Positions 1 to 10,490 of a stretch of DNA of 64,000 nucleotides are shown here, piece after piece. Source of the DNA: Erinaceus europaeus (Eukaryota; Chordata; Mammalia; Eulipotyphla; Erinaceidae). Where the stretch lies: assembly GCF_950295315.1 (NCBI RefSeq), contig NC_080170.1, positions 99,738,632-99,802,631 of the forward strand, read 5' to 3'. Under the pieces are notes generated by a model. The model searched no databases, was not told the DNA's origin, and saw only the letters and a list, made by a program, of their open reading frames with translations. Positions within the stretch are counted from its first letter, which is position 1. Every line of letters starts with the position of its first letter. Position numbers and translations under genes: made by a program.

Positions 1-1227
1 CTTCCCATCTTAGCAGGCTGCATTTCTAGTTCAGCCAGATATTAATATCTTTTTATATTCTAACAGGGAGTGATAATTATATTTTTTGTGTCTCAGCCTT
101 CACTGATCAAAATTCTGACTGTGATCTATCACTACAAGTTGAAGATGTCCTCAGAGTTTTCTCACATTTGCGTTCAGTCATTATTGTCGTGTTCTTACAC
201 TTAAAATCTGCCAGTTCTTGAACTTCATATGCTATTTCATATGAATCTGTTCATTGAAGTTTTCTGATGTTCTTTGTAGCCACTGCTATGGACCACTTTC
301 ACTGTGATCTATTGATGAAATGAATAATTTAACCCACTCTTCTACATGTCACTGACATGTGCTATTTGTGACCTGTTATCTTTTAGAGATTGTAGTATTT
401 TAGATACTTCAAGAATCTCTGAAAGTCTCTGAGAGACTCTGAGAAGAAGAGAACAACGTAAGCAAAAGATGCATGAGTAATCCTGACATACTGCTGCTAA
501 TAATGGAAAGTACCACAGTTTTGGAAAGCTAGCTGGTAATTTTTCTCTCCTTTGAAAACTCAGAAAACTACTTTTAGGAACTTGCAAGAGAAATGGGAGA
601 AAGAATGCTTACCAAAAAAAGCCTGGAAATAATATACGGAAAGGAATTATTCACAATAGCTAAATGATCTTCAAATACCCATTTGAAGAGATTGGATTTT
701 AAAACTTTGGACTACTCATATGACATAAATACACAACTATAAAAAGGAGTTAACTAAAGATATGGAAAACATAAATCTCAAAAAAAATTGAGAAAAAGAA
801 GACCAACACAAAATAATACGAAGTATATGAGTCCAAGCATGTAAATGTCAGATAGATTCAAAACTTGTCTGTGGTGGTGTTAAGAGCCAAAATAATGGGA
901 TGTATTTGAAGGTTGAAGGAGTGACTAAAATTATGAAGACTTAGTTTTGAAATGAGAGAATATTCTAAACCTTTCAGTGGTGATGTAAGTGTAATGTGAA
1001 AATTATTATTTAATTGAAAAAAGAATGGTATGTGCATTATATTATATATGAATCATCTGTTAGTAATCACATGCACAACCATACCACTCTACTATAATAA
1101 AAAACAAAACTTTTCCAGTCCCATATAACAAGAGTCTCATTATCTGCGTTTGAGCTAGACTTATCTTTATCCGCTCTCATTTTGGAGATAATTTCTTATT
1201 GTGTGCTTCCCAATGTAAGTTCTGAAT
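1..1227. other. No gene seen; unique-looking AT-rich DNA
   Basis: I find no exon, RNA gene or recognisable repeat here. The 81-codon minus-strand frame at 342-587 has no domain and no compositional support, so I treat it as chance. Confidence 0.5.
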
Positions 1228-1228
1228 T

Positions 1229-1345
1229 AAAAATTTTTTTTGAGAGGTTAATGGTTTATAGTACAATCGTTGGCACATAAGTACAGTTTCTTATCTTACA
1301 CTCAAATTAGGTCCATCATCATGTACTGGATACTGCCCATGAATT
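1229..1345 (-). mobile_element. L1 3' end, type B, remnant
   Basis: A T-run (the reversed poly-A) is followed by GGTTAATGGTTTATAGTAC and GGCACATAAGTACAGTTTCT. This matches the reverse complement of the type B L1 3' UTR seen again at 12805, 31096 and 42800. The copy is short and diverged. Confidence 0.6.
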
Positions 1346-1828
1346 TCCATGTGTAGAATGTAAGGACTATCCTAGTTCCCATTGTAATTGGGAAATTGCA
1401 AAAAATCTACAAGTCATATGCTTCCAATCTGAAAGATAATGTTGATGTAAGCAACCTACGAGCAACCAAAAAATTTGTGTCACTATAATACAGCTACCTT
1501 GCTGTGAACTAAATGAATAATACAGATGACTACTTGACAATGAAGTTCTTATTACTACTCAAAAAAGAAAAAATAGAACTTCTTTCCCATAGTGTGAAAG
1601 TATACTGCTCAATATTTTTACAATGACTTTCTAATACTAATGTCTAGTGGCATTAGTATTTTGAAATTTAAAAAAATACTGACATTCAATACTTGAACAG
1701 CATAAATACTATGGCAAACAACTGCATAGTTCTATGTTTTCTCCTTATGTAGTTTACTTTAACCTTTACAAAGTTCACTAGCTAAATAGTTTGTAATTGT
1801 ATTTTATTAAAATGTCACTCTGAGGTGT
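1346..1828. other. No gene seen
   Basis: AT-rich sequence with many stops in all frames. I recognise no repeat family. Confidence 0.4.
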
Positions 1829-1924
1829 AACTAGGGAGATACCCATCTCTTTACCAGTTTTGGTTTCATGCCTGAAGTTTTCAATTTGAGTACTAGAATC
1901 TCATGTACCAGAGTGGTGCTCTGA

Positions 1925-1978
<54 letters not shown>

Positions 1979-2030
1979 GTGAAACCATCTATTTAATAAG
2001 AATTTTAAAAATAAAACTTAAAAAGAATAT
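1829..2030 (+). mobile_element. Group D SINE, diverged
   Basis: The head is related to CTAGGGAGATA. It is followed by CATGTACCAGAGTGGTGCTCTG, a CT tract, and an A-rich tail with TTTAATAAG and AATAAAACTT. This is the usual order in group D copies such as 9281-9464. Confidence 0.6.
1928..1975 (+). repeat. (TC)n microsatellite
   Basis: An uninterrupted TC dinucleotide run of 48 bases. It probably grew from the CT-rich segment of the surrounding group D SINE. Confidence 0.95.
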
Positions 2031-2629
2031 AGCTCTGAGGTATCTCTTACAATCAGATGAGAACTCCCCATAGTCACCTATTGAAGAGAAAGCCTCTGAA
2101 ATGCTCATATGTTTGGGAGACAGGAAGCATCTTTATTTTCCCCAATGTGTATTATAATTGGAATTAAGTAACTTCATATCTAAATTATATTATCTCACCC
2201 TGCAGTAGGGGAAATAAAAAGCAATATTGTGTCTAAATTTAGAAACACATCTCAGAGTTAATTCTATGTCTATTATTCTTTTCCTTTTAATTGAGTGGCC
2301 TAAACTTCAGTAAAATTTTCTGGTCACCAGATTTCATTAGCATGTGTATAAATTCTCAGCTGCATGTTTCTGCAATTCATCTATATTAGCAATTTCTAAT
2401 TTCTGATAGCTCAAGAGAGTACAGCATGGTTGTTTTCTTCTTTTTGTTCTAGTTATCATAGAATAAGCCTCATTCTTCAATCAATGGATTTGAGATGAGA
2501 ACTAATATCAACTGCTTCCAATCTTTAGTTCCTTGAGCACAAAGACTCAGTCAGATATGCATTTTTCCACATTGCCTAACATGATGCATTATACTTGGGC
2601 AACAAAGGGACTTTCAAGCCTTGAACTGA
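2031..2629. other. No gene seen
   Basis: No coding frame or repeat family is recognised in this interval. Confidence 0.4.
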
Positions 2630-3690
2630 ATAGTCCACAGCCACATGAAACAAATACTCAACACTTCTTTTTATAAGGGAATGCAAATTAAGACCATAAT
2701 GAGATATTACCTCACATGTGCAAGAATGGCTGATATCATAAAGGGCTAGAAACAAGTATTGAAGAGGCTACAGAACAAATAAAAATGAACTGGTATGAAC
2801 TGATGGTAGGAGTGTAATATGGTTCAGCTTCTTTGGAAAGTGATGTGGAATTTTATTTTTTAAAAGCTAGAAAATGCAAATGTATATTTGCCTCCAGGTT
2901 TATCACTAGGGCTCAGTGCCTGCATTATGAATCCACTGCTCCTGGAGGCCATTTTTCCCATTTTTTTGCCCTTGTAGTTATTGTTGTTATAGCGGTTGTT
3001 ACTGTTGGATAGGACACAGATACATCAAGAGAGGAGGGGAATACAGAGAGGAGGAGAGAAAGACACCTGCAGACCTGCTTCATCACTTGCGAAGTAACCC
3101 ACTTGCAGATTGGGAGCTGGGGGCTTGAACCAGGATCCTTAAGGCAGCCCTTGCGTTTTATGCCATGTGAGCTTAACCCACTGCAGTAATTCCCAGCATC
3201 CCCCAAAGTGCATATGTTATATGATCTTGTAATGACATTCCTTGGTATTTAACCAAAGAACATGAAATACTAACTCAAAAGCACATATGTACCTCTTTGT
3301 TTATTTTGACATTATTAACAGTAATAAAAAATATGGACTCAAATGTTCATCAATGACTGAGTGGATAAAGTTGCAGTGGCATGTATAATCACTGAGATAC
3401 TACACAGCACTTAAATACTGCCCTGGTGTCAACATGAAGACTTTGACGTGTTCATACTATGTGAAATAAGTCAGAATGACAATTAACAAATTATTTTACT
3501 CTTAGGCAGAATAAAAGTAACCAAAGCAAATGAACTGAAAATAGAGCTCAGGTTCTGTGAATAATTGTGTGGTTGTCAGGGAGAAGAGCATGAGAAGACT
3601 GAACAGATAGTATGATGACGGCACACACTTAGGTGATAGGTGTGTGAAGCTATGTACTTGAATTTAGATAGCTTCTATAACCAATGAGAA
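2630..3690 (+). mobile_element. Old L1, ORF2 3' part and 3' UTR, split by a SINE
   Basis: The sense strand reads in L1 ORF2 order. It has AATGCAAATTAAGACCATAA, ATGAGATATTACCTCACA, then after the SINE ATGGACTCAAATGTTCATCA and GTGAAATAAGTCAGA. These follow the conserved 3' end of mammalian L1 ORF2. A group A SINE (2890-3203) interrupts it. Divergence is heavy and no frame survives. It is older than the type A and B L1 ends nearby. Confidence 0.8.
2890..3203 (-). mobile_element. Group A SINE inside old L1
   Basis: Read on the minus strand it has the tRNA-like head with GGTTCAAGCC, the CT-rich part, the CAACAA-type spacer and the GCCTCCAGGAGCAG block. The flanks AAATGCAAATGTATAT and AAAGTGCATATGTTATAT look like a decayed target duplication, so the insertion is old. 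Confidence 0.85.
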
Positions 3691-3874
3691 ATCAAAATCA
3701 GGTGCTTGACAGAGTCAAAGTAGACTCAAACACACGAAGAGAAAATACTGTTGACCCTCAGTATGTCACTTTAACTATGTTACAGTCTCAACAGAGGTGA
3801 CTCAGCTATATTCAAGAAGGACCAAGGCTGATAGTCTGTCTCAGTCAGACACTCTATTGCTAGACAAACAAGTC
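3691..3874. other. No gene seen
   Basis: Short interval between the old L1 and a young SINE. Nothing is recognised. Confidence 0.4.
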
Positions 3875-3891
3875 TTTAAAAGTCCCACTTT

Positions 3892-4181
3892 GGGAGTCAG
3901 GTGGTAGCACAGCGGGTTAAGTGCACGTGGCGCAAAGTGCAAGGATTGGCATAAGGATCCTGGTTCGAGCCCCCGGGGCCCCACCTGCAGGGGAGTCTCT
4001 TTACTGGCGGTGAAGTAGGTCTGCAGGTGTCTATCTTTCTCTCCCCCTCTCTGTCTTCCCCTCCTTTCTCCATTTCTCTCTGTCCTGTCTAACAACGATG
4101 GCATCAATAATAACAACAATAATAACTACAACAACAATAAAAAACAACAAGGGCAACAAAAGGGGAAATAAATAAATATTT
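3892..4181 (+). mobile_element. Group A SINE, complete, with target duplication
   Basis: The full element has box A-like TAGCACAGCGGGTTAAG and box B GGTTCGAGCCC, then the CT-rich body, CAATAATAACTACAACAAC and a TAAATAAATATT tail. A perfect 17-bp duplication (TTTAAAAGTCCCACTTT) flanks it at 3875-3891 and 4182-4198, which marks a fairly recent L1-type insertion. The head resembles a tRNA but has been co-opted as an internal Pol III promoter; it is not a tRNA gene. Confidence 0.95.
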
Positions 4182-4214
4182 TTTAAAAGTCCCACTTTAT
4201 GTCCTGCCATGTTT

Positions 4215-4800
4215 CATATACCATGTTGCTACCATGATTCCATCCTGACTTCTACGGGCAGACAACCCAGAGAAGTGTGTCCTGGAACCTCTCTTCTCCA
4301 GAGCTCTACCTGACTAAAGAAAGATAGAAACAGGCTGGGGGTATGGGTTAACTTGCCAACACCAAATACCAGCAGAGAAGCAATTATAGAAGCCGGAACT
4401 CCTACTTTCTGCTCCCCAAAACCAAATTTTATCCATACTCCCAGTGGGGGGAAGGTGATAGGTGGAAAAGGATAAGAGGGCTCTGAACACCAGCTCCATC
4501 AGGACCCTCAGAGAGAATAGGAAAAAAGGAGGAGCACTTAGATGTAGTAATAGAGTCATAAGTGACTTGGAGGGGAAGAGAGGACTGAACCTGGAAGAAA
4601 AAGAGGGAAATTATGTACAAATCTAGACAGATAATTGTAGAGATGATAGTTAACCTATGGCTGCAACCTTGGGAGAACTGCAGCGGTTTGCAATAGAGAG
4701 ATTAAGGATTCAGAACTCTGGTGTGGGAACAGTGTGGAATTATACTCCTGTTGACATGTAATTTTGTAAATCAGTATTAAATAACTCATAAAAATAAAAA
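4215..4800 (+). mobile_element. L1 3' UTR, type A relative
   Basis: It contains GCTGGGGGTATGGGTTAACT, CAGAGAAGCAATTATAGAAG and ATCCATACTCCCAG, all shared with other type A 3' ends here (7355, 55170). It ends in an A-rich TAAAAATAAAA tail. A middle section at about 4450-4700 is not shared with the others, so this is a separate subfamily. Confidence 0.65.
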
Positions 4801-4829
4801 ATACAAAAATAAAATAAAAGTAAGAGTAC

Positions 4830-4972
4830 TCATGTGAAAATTTCAGTTGATAAGAGTACAGGACTTAACATGCCTGAAGCCCCTGGTTAAATAAACATCA
4901 CTGTTTACACCAGAGTATTATCTTTCTCTCATACACACACAACTCTTCATCTGATAGAAGTGAAACAATTTT
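4830..4972 (+). mobile_element. Group D SINE, diverged
   Basis: GTACAGGACTTAACATGCCTG, CCCTGGTTAAAT and CACCAGAGTATTATCTTTCTC follow group D order. The tail is a short CA run. Confidence 0.45.
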
Positions 4973-5006
4973 TTAGTAAAACCACTTTATAAAAATAATG
5001 TGAGTA

Positions 5007-5346
5007 GGGATCGGGCGGTAGCTCAGCAGGTTAAGCACATAAGGCTCAAAGCACAAGGACCAGCTTAAGGATCCGGGTTGGAGGCCCCCAGACTCCCCAC
5101 CTGCAGGGGGTCGCTTCACAAGTGGTGAAGCAGGTCTGCAGGTGTCTGTCTTTCTCTTCCACTCTTCTCTCAATTTCTCTTTGTCCTATCCAACAACAAT
5201 GACATCAATAACAACAATAATAATAGCCACAACAGTGGTAAAACAAGGGCAACAAAAAGGAAAAAAGTAGCCTCCAGGAGCAGTGTATTCATGGTGCAGG
5301 CACCAAGCCCCAGCAATAACCCTGGAGGCAATAATAATAATATAAT
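5007..5346 (+). mobile_element. Group A SINE with 3' extension
   Basis: The tRNA-like head (GGCGGTAGCTCAGCAGGTTA), CT body, CAACAATGACATC spacer, GCCTCCAGGAGCAG block and ATAATAATA tail are all present. Similar flanks (AATAATGTGAGTA and AATAATATGAGTA) look like the target duplication. Confidence 0.9.
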
Positions 5347-5561
5347 AATAATATGAGTATTAAATAAAGCAATGTTGTGTTTTTCTTGTAAAGTAATGAA
5401 GTCTACATATTTTTAAGTGGAAATTAAGACTTGTAAACATAAGACCACCAGTAGTGGGTTTGTTTTACTGGTATCACACCCCAAAACACTGGTGGAGAAA
5501 AAAAACAAACAAAAACTCAAGTTAATAGCAGTTTACTACCATGTGGTTATTAAATATCAGA

Positions 5562-5757
5562 GACCATGGCCAGGATCTACATCAGTTGGCAGAGCACTCA
5601 CTTTGCCATGGCGTGTACCTCGGCTTGAGCCCCAGGTACTATATAGGAGTACCATGCACAGAACCAGAGAAGGCTGTTCGAAAATGCTGTAGTGTCTCTT
5701 CTTTTATTTCCCTCTCTTCCAGTCTGTCTCTATCTGAAATGAAAAGGGAAAAAAAAT
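5562..5757 (+). mobile_element. Group E SINE
   Basis: GGCAGAGCACTCACTTTGCC is followed by a box B-like GGCTTGAGCCCC, then TAGTGTCTCTTC and an A-rich tail. Chance frames at 5417-5692 and 5541-5759 cross it and are not genes. Confidence 0.7.
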
Positions 5758-5857
5758 AAGGTGTCCTGGGAACAGTGGAATAACTCATGTATAAGGCCTC
5801 TACACAAATATAGAGTGGGGAAAGGAAAAGAAAAACAGTTTGGACCAGAGATATGGC

Positions 5858-5889
5858 TTATTGTTATTATTATTATTATTATTTATTAT
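5858..5889 (+). repeat. (ATT)n microsatellite
   Basis: A run of ATT triplets, likely the reversed A-rich tail of the adjoining minus-strand SINE. Confidence 0.85.
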
Positions 5890-5909
5890 ATTTCTTCACT
5901 AAGTTTTCA

Positions 5910-6058
5910 CTGCTGTGATTTTTTTCTCATGTACAGAGAGATAAGAGTGAGAGATACCACGTCACCAAAGCTTCTTCCAGTGTCCTGGGGCAGGGTTCAA
6001 ACCCGAGTTGATGGCATGACAAAGCAGGCATATCATCCATGAGAGCTATTTTGCTGGC
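5910..6058 (-). mobile_element. Group E SINE
   Basis: On the plus strand it reads GAGAGATACCACGTCACC, GCTTCTTCCAGTGTCC, GGTTCAAACCCGAG, then ATGGCATGACAAAGCAGGC and GAGCTATTTTGCTGGC. That is the reverse complement of a group E tRNA-like head. Confidence 0.7.
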
Positions 6059-6124
6059 TGGGTTTTTTGACAGTTTGCTTTTTTGACACCCTAAACCTGA
6101 CTACTATGACATTTCACAAGATCA

Positions 6125-6246
6125 ATTATTTAATCAGAGAAAATTAGCAAACCAGAGCATCACCCGAACATAGGTAGCACTGGGGTCAAACTCGGGACCT
6201 CATGTCTGTAAGTTCTCTGTTCTAACAATGACCCACCACCTCAGTG
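6125..6246 (-). mobile_element. Group C SINE, old
   Basis: ACCAGAGCATCACCCGAACA, GTCAAACTCGGGACCTCATG and CCACCACCTCAGTGAC follow reversed group C order, with many substitutions. Confidence 0.55.
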
Positions 6247-7149
6247 ACTGAGTATTATGACATCTGAGAACATGAAGGCAAAAAGGAAAAGATTAGAAAG
6301 CGGTGGCACCAGGTCACTAGTCTTATTTATGAGTCCTTGGTAGATCTTCTGGAAAGCAATTATTATCAATGTTCATTTGGAGCTGAATGGAAGACAAATA
6401 TTACATTTTGAAATACTAATGTAAGTATATAAAAATACACATCTAAATATACTACAATTAGTTTTTGACACACACCTAGCATTGCTACTACTATTTTATA
6501 AAGATGTGAATAAATTGTAACTGAGTATTCTATAGTTGTGAATTTAACACTAAAGTAGTTACAAATTGGTGAGATCATGTGTCCCAGTATAGTGCCTTTG
6601 TATTTTTCTTCCTTTTCCAATGCTACTCATGATAATGACAAACCCTGCTGACTCTAGTCACCGATGATAGAAAGGCACAGCCAACAAATAATGGTAAGAA
6701 CATAGGAAATATTACATTTTCAAAAAATGCTAAATGAAATAGTCAAGCCTTTCTCATTGAGAACAATGGGCAGGGTATTCTCAGAACCTAATGCAGTCTC
6801 TAAGTATAAACCAAAATTTTTAGCTTTTCATGAAAATTACTTGCAGCAATTCTAATTTTAAGACCTTTAAAATGTAGATACCCCCTATTGGGACTCCTTT
6901 TCTACTTCAGTTTTCAATGTTGTCATTTCATTTAATGTGGTTCCTGGTATTTTATATTCCCTTTTCAAGTTACTTGTATATTATATACCCTTATTGTGGA
7001 TCTGTGAAGAAAACACTGACAAAAGTACATCTTTTATATTTTTCCTCACCATTATGTTGAGCACCTTTCTTTGATGAGTTCACAATAATGAAAAATACAA
7101 AAAAAAGATTAAATTATATATTAAACTTGATTCTAACTTTTTTGTTTGT
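6247..7149. other. No gene seen
   Basis: AT-rich DNA with no recognised repeat or coding region. The 84-codon frame at 6366-6620 has no protein-like features beyond being hydrophobic by composition. Confidence 0.4.
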
Positions 7150-7180
7150 TCTTTTTTCTTTCTTTCTTTTTTTTTTCTTT

Positions 7181-7212
<32 letters not shown>

Positions 7213-7348
7213 TTTTTTTTTTTTTTTTTGCTTCCAGGGTTATTGCTGGGGCTTGGGGCCTGCACAATGAATATGAATCCACTGCTCCTGTGACTATTTT
7301 TTTTTTCTAGGACACAGAGAAAGACACCTGCAGACCTACCTCACTAGA
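7150..7348 (-). mobile_element. Group A SINE, 5'-truncated, with expanded T/TTTC tail
   Basis: The reversed tail is a poly-T and (TTTC)n run up to 7229. It is followed by CCAGGGTTATTGCTGGGGCT, AATCCACTGCTCCTG and GACACCTGCAGACCTACC. The tRNA-like head is missing. The poly-Lys and poly-Phe frames over it are artefacts of the tail. Confidence 0.8.
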
Positions 7349-7354
7349 CGAATA

Positions 7355-8098
7355 TTCCATTGCTATTTGTTTTTTTATAAAATGGAAGTATTGACAAAAC
7401 CATAGGATAAAAGGGGTACAATTCCATATAATTCCTACCACCAGAACTCCCTATTTAATCCTCTCCCTGGAAAGCTTTCCTGTTCTTTGTCCCTCTGGGA
7501 GTGTGGACTGAGGGTCATTATAGGGTGCAGAAGGTGGAGTTCTGGCTTCTGTAATTGCTTCCCCACTGAACATGGGCATTATCAGATTGATCCATACTCC
7601 CAGCCTGTCTCTCTCTTTCCCCAGTGGGACAGGGATCTGGGAAGGTGGGGATCCAGGACACCATGGTGGGGACATCTGCCCAGAGAAGTCAGGCTGGCAT
7701 CATGATAGCATCTAGAACCTGGTGGCTGAAAAAGAGTTAAGATATAAAGCAGAGTGGTCCGGGAGGTGGCGCAGTGATAAAGCTTTGGTCTCTCAAGCAT
7801 GAGGTCCCAAGTTCGATCCCTGGCAGCACATGTGCCAGAGTGATGTCTGGTTTCTTTCTCTCTCCTCCTATCTTTCTCAAAAATAAATAAAATCTTAAAA
7901 AAAAAAGATATAAGGCAGAACAAGTTGTTGACTAATCATGAACCTAAAGGCAAGAATATTGTAGATGAAGATTTGGGTTTCTCCATGTTGGAAAAAGCTA
8001 ATAGGTCTATTTTATTCCAAGGGGCCATGACCTTACTAGTTGTTGTCTGAGCTTGCTATTTTAATGGTAATGTGTCCTGCTGTCAAGTATATAAGAAA
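7355..8098 (-). mobile_element. L1 3' end, type A, split by a SINE
   Basis: It starts with TTATAAAATGGAAGTATTG and CATAGGATAAAAGGGGTAC, then CTCTGGGAGTGTGGAC, ATCCATACTCCCAGCC and GAACCTGGTGGCTGAAAAAG. After the SINE it resumes with GTTGTTGACTAATCATGAAC. It is one of the longest type A 3' UTR copies in the window. A group C SINE sits inside it. Confidence 0.75.
7754..7904 (+). mobile_element. Group C SINE, young, nested in L1 3' UTR
   Basis: A complete copy: TCCGGGAGGTGGCGCAGTG, box B-like AGTTCGATCCC, CCAGAGTGATGTCTGG and the AAATAAATAAAATC tail. A 15-bp target duplication (AAGATATAAAGCAGA at 7739-7753, AAGATATAAGGCAGA at 7905-7919) has one mismatch, so it is younger than the L1 that hosts it. 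Confidence 0.93.
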
Positions 8099-8783
8099 GA
8101 ACTGATGGGGGGAAAGAGAGATGCATTTTTACATGATGTAAAGGATACCAAGACATTTCTATTCATTTTGGCAGGAAATCCATATCAGTTAGTATTGCCA
8201 AGATATATACAGAATGCTCAGTAGAATTCAAATTTCAGGTAAACAATGAGAACATTTTTTATAAAAATGTGTCTCAAATATAGTATTAAACATGCTTAGA
8301 GTAAAATATTATTCATTGTTTATCTACAATTCAATTTTAGCATGTTAGCTTATACATTTCTGTTGGCGACTCTAATATAGGTTCTTGCTTCCTAAAGGGA
8401 AAATTGGCTAGAAGTCAAGTATTCCGTAGAAAGGAATCCTAAAGAAATAATATCAGAAATTCCAACAAATGCCTTTACAAAGGCAAACATACCACATAAT
8501 GCACTGAATTTTACACTTTTTCTATGTGTGAGGAATAAAACAGAGACTACAATAAAATCTTTGCATTCATGGATATCATATTCTCCTAGAAGTAAAAACT
8601 TAGTAGAAGAAAAGATCAATTTCCATGATATTAAACTAAATAACATGATGGAGAGACTGAGGAACTGCATTTTATTGGGTCATAAGAAAATGCTTTAGTA
8701 AAAATTAACATTTAAAGTTTTCCATTCTACAAAATCCAAACTGCTCCTTGTCTACTGAGTTGAGCTGGGGTTATGCCAAAGTG
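8099..8783. other. No gene seen
   Basis: No recognisable repeat or gene. The 92-codon minus frame at 8392-8670 is unsupported. Confidence 0.4.
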
Positions 8784-8784
8784 T

Positions 8785-8835
8785 TTTGTTGTTGTTGTTG
8801 TTGTTGTGGTGGTGGTGGTGGTGGTGGTGGTGGTG
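8785..8835 (+). repeat. Compound (TTG)n(GGT)n microsatellite
   Basis: TTG triplets change to GGT triplets near 8806. The GGT half is G-rich in pairs only, so it is a weak G-quadruplex candidate at best. Confidence 0.9.
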
Positions 8836-9280
8836 ATTTTTACCCTACACTGCATGAATCATGATTCTTTCATTTTCAAATTTTAGAATGAAGGAAAGCA
8901 GAGAGTTTCTTAGAATATTATTCAGGGAGGGAGATAGAGATTTCTACCAAGCAGTCAATGCCAAGTGGGGGGAGCTACAAGGTGGTCCAGGAGAGCACTG
9001 ACCAACTGACCATTGCAGCTTAAGCTCAGCTTGCCATGAAGTATCTGGACCCTCCCCACCCTCTATACCTGTTCACGGGGAGTAGGGGAGAGGTCATTGT
9101 GACTCTCAATAGCACAGAGAGAGAGAGTTGCTTCAATCCATATTCAGTTTCTTTTCCACTGCAAGCCTAGTCCAATCAAATATCCTCCAGAAAGCAAACA
9201 TATTAAGGTAGTAGTTTTCAGCTTTCTACAATGTTGTGAGGAAAAGGTATTTAGACAGTAAATTAAAAAAAAAAATACAG
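8836..9280. other. No gene seen
   Basis: Unclassified. The part near 8980-9130 is less AT-rich than its surroundings and may be a worn repeat, but I cannot name a family. Confidence 0.4.
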
Positions 9281-9464
9281 GCTGGAGAGGCAACATAGTA
9301 GTTATTCGAAAACCTTTCATGTCTGAGGTTTGTAGGTTTCAGGGCTCAGTCTCTGGCACTACCATATGCCAGAGCTGAGCAGTGCTCTGGTCTCTTTCTT
9401 CTATTTATCTCTCTGTCTCTTCTCTCTCTCTCTCTCTCATTAAAATAATTTTTTTTAAAAAAGA
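9281..9464 (+). mobile_element. Group D SINE
   Basis: A clear reference copy: GCTGGAGAGGCAACATAG, GTCTCTGGCACTACCATA, CCAGAGCTGAGCAGTGCTCT, a CT-rich part and an ATTAAAATAATT tail. Confidence 0.8.
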
Positions 9465-9475
9465 CTGACTGACTG

Positions 9476-9727
9476 AGAGGTCTAGGTGGCAACACACTCG
9501 GTTAAGCATACATGGTAAGAAGCGGATTCGAGTCCCTGACTCCCCACATACATGTGGGACATTTCACAAGCAGTGATGCAGGTCTGCAGGCGTCTGTCTT
9601 TCTCTCTCCCTATCTTCCCCTCCTCTCTCAATCTCTCTAATAAAATGGAAAATATGGCAACCAGGAGCAGTGGATTTGTAGTGTCATCACCGAGCCCCAG
9701 CAATAACCCTGGAGGAAAAAAAAAAAA
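9476..9727 (+). mobile_element. Group A SINE with 3' extension
   Basis: It has GGTGGCAACACACTCGGTTA, box B-like ATTCGAGTCCC, a CT body, ACCAGGAGCAGTGGATT and CAATAACCCTGGAGG before the A-tail. The CAACAA spacer is shortened to ATAAAATGG. Repeats of GACTGA at the left and one at the right edge are compatible with a target duplication. Confidence 0.85.
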
Positions 9728-10351
9728 CAGACTGATTATAAAAACTGCAATGCTGAAAAGATGAGAATACTGATCAGCAAGAACTGGAAACCCTAGAACA
9801 TCAAGAGTTCAGGCTTTCTTTTTTGCCCATAGCCTCCAGTGAACCTTCCTGTGTCTGCAATGGAGGATGACAACAGTGCAGCTCCCATAATAAAGGGGAA
9901 GGTGCCCATTCATAGTTCAGTCATTCCAAAACACTATTTCAAAGTGACACTGAGAACATACATTTGATAGAAGTACTTGTTCTGAAAGTTCAAAGGGAAT
10001 AATGACATGGAACAATTAAAGGAAATCATGATGTTTGTTCAAAGGAATAAAGCATTAAGACTGGGAAAAAATAACATTTCAGGTAAAAATAATTATAAAG
10101 TAGTACCCAGAAAAAAAAAGACATGCTAAATGTAGGAAACAAGCATAAAGGTTTTATAACATAAAGGTTATAAAACTTAACATATTCAAGGAAAAGAAAA
10201 TGGCTGTGTGTCTGGAAACAGTAAAGATAAGGATTTGTATGACACAAAGTCACAACAATATGCACGATCAGATTAATTTTGTATTCAAATGCCAGGGTAA
10301 TGAACTGTGTTTTCTTTGTTTTCTGTTCTGGGAACTTCACTGTTCCAAACT
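9728..10351. other. No gene seen
   Basis: AT-rich DNA without recognised repeats. The 104-codon minus frame at 10026-10340 is a hydrophobic chance frame. Confidence 0.4.
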
Positions 10352-10490
10352 GACAGGAAGCAGAAGAGGAGAAGAGAAAAGAAGAAAATCATAGCACTGG
10401 AGCCTCTCAGTGCAGTGCAGATCTGACTTGAACCTGGGCCATGTGCACAACTAGACAGTTGTACTGTCCAGGTGACCTATCTTGCAGATC
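10352..10490 (-). mobile_element. Group E SINE
   Basis: GCACTGGAGCCTCTCAGTGC, GACTTGAACCTGGGCCATG, TGTACTGTCCAGGTGACCTA and CTTGCAGATC are a reversed group E head. Confidence 0.6.

Noticed and set aside
8785..8835. G-quadruplex in the GGT run
   Set aside because: Only GG pairs are present, with no GGG runs. Stability would be low, so I leave it as a microsatellite.
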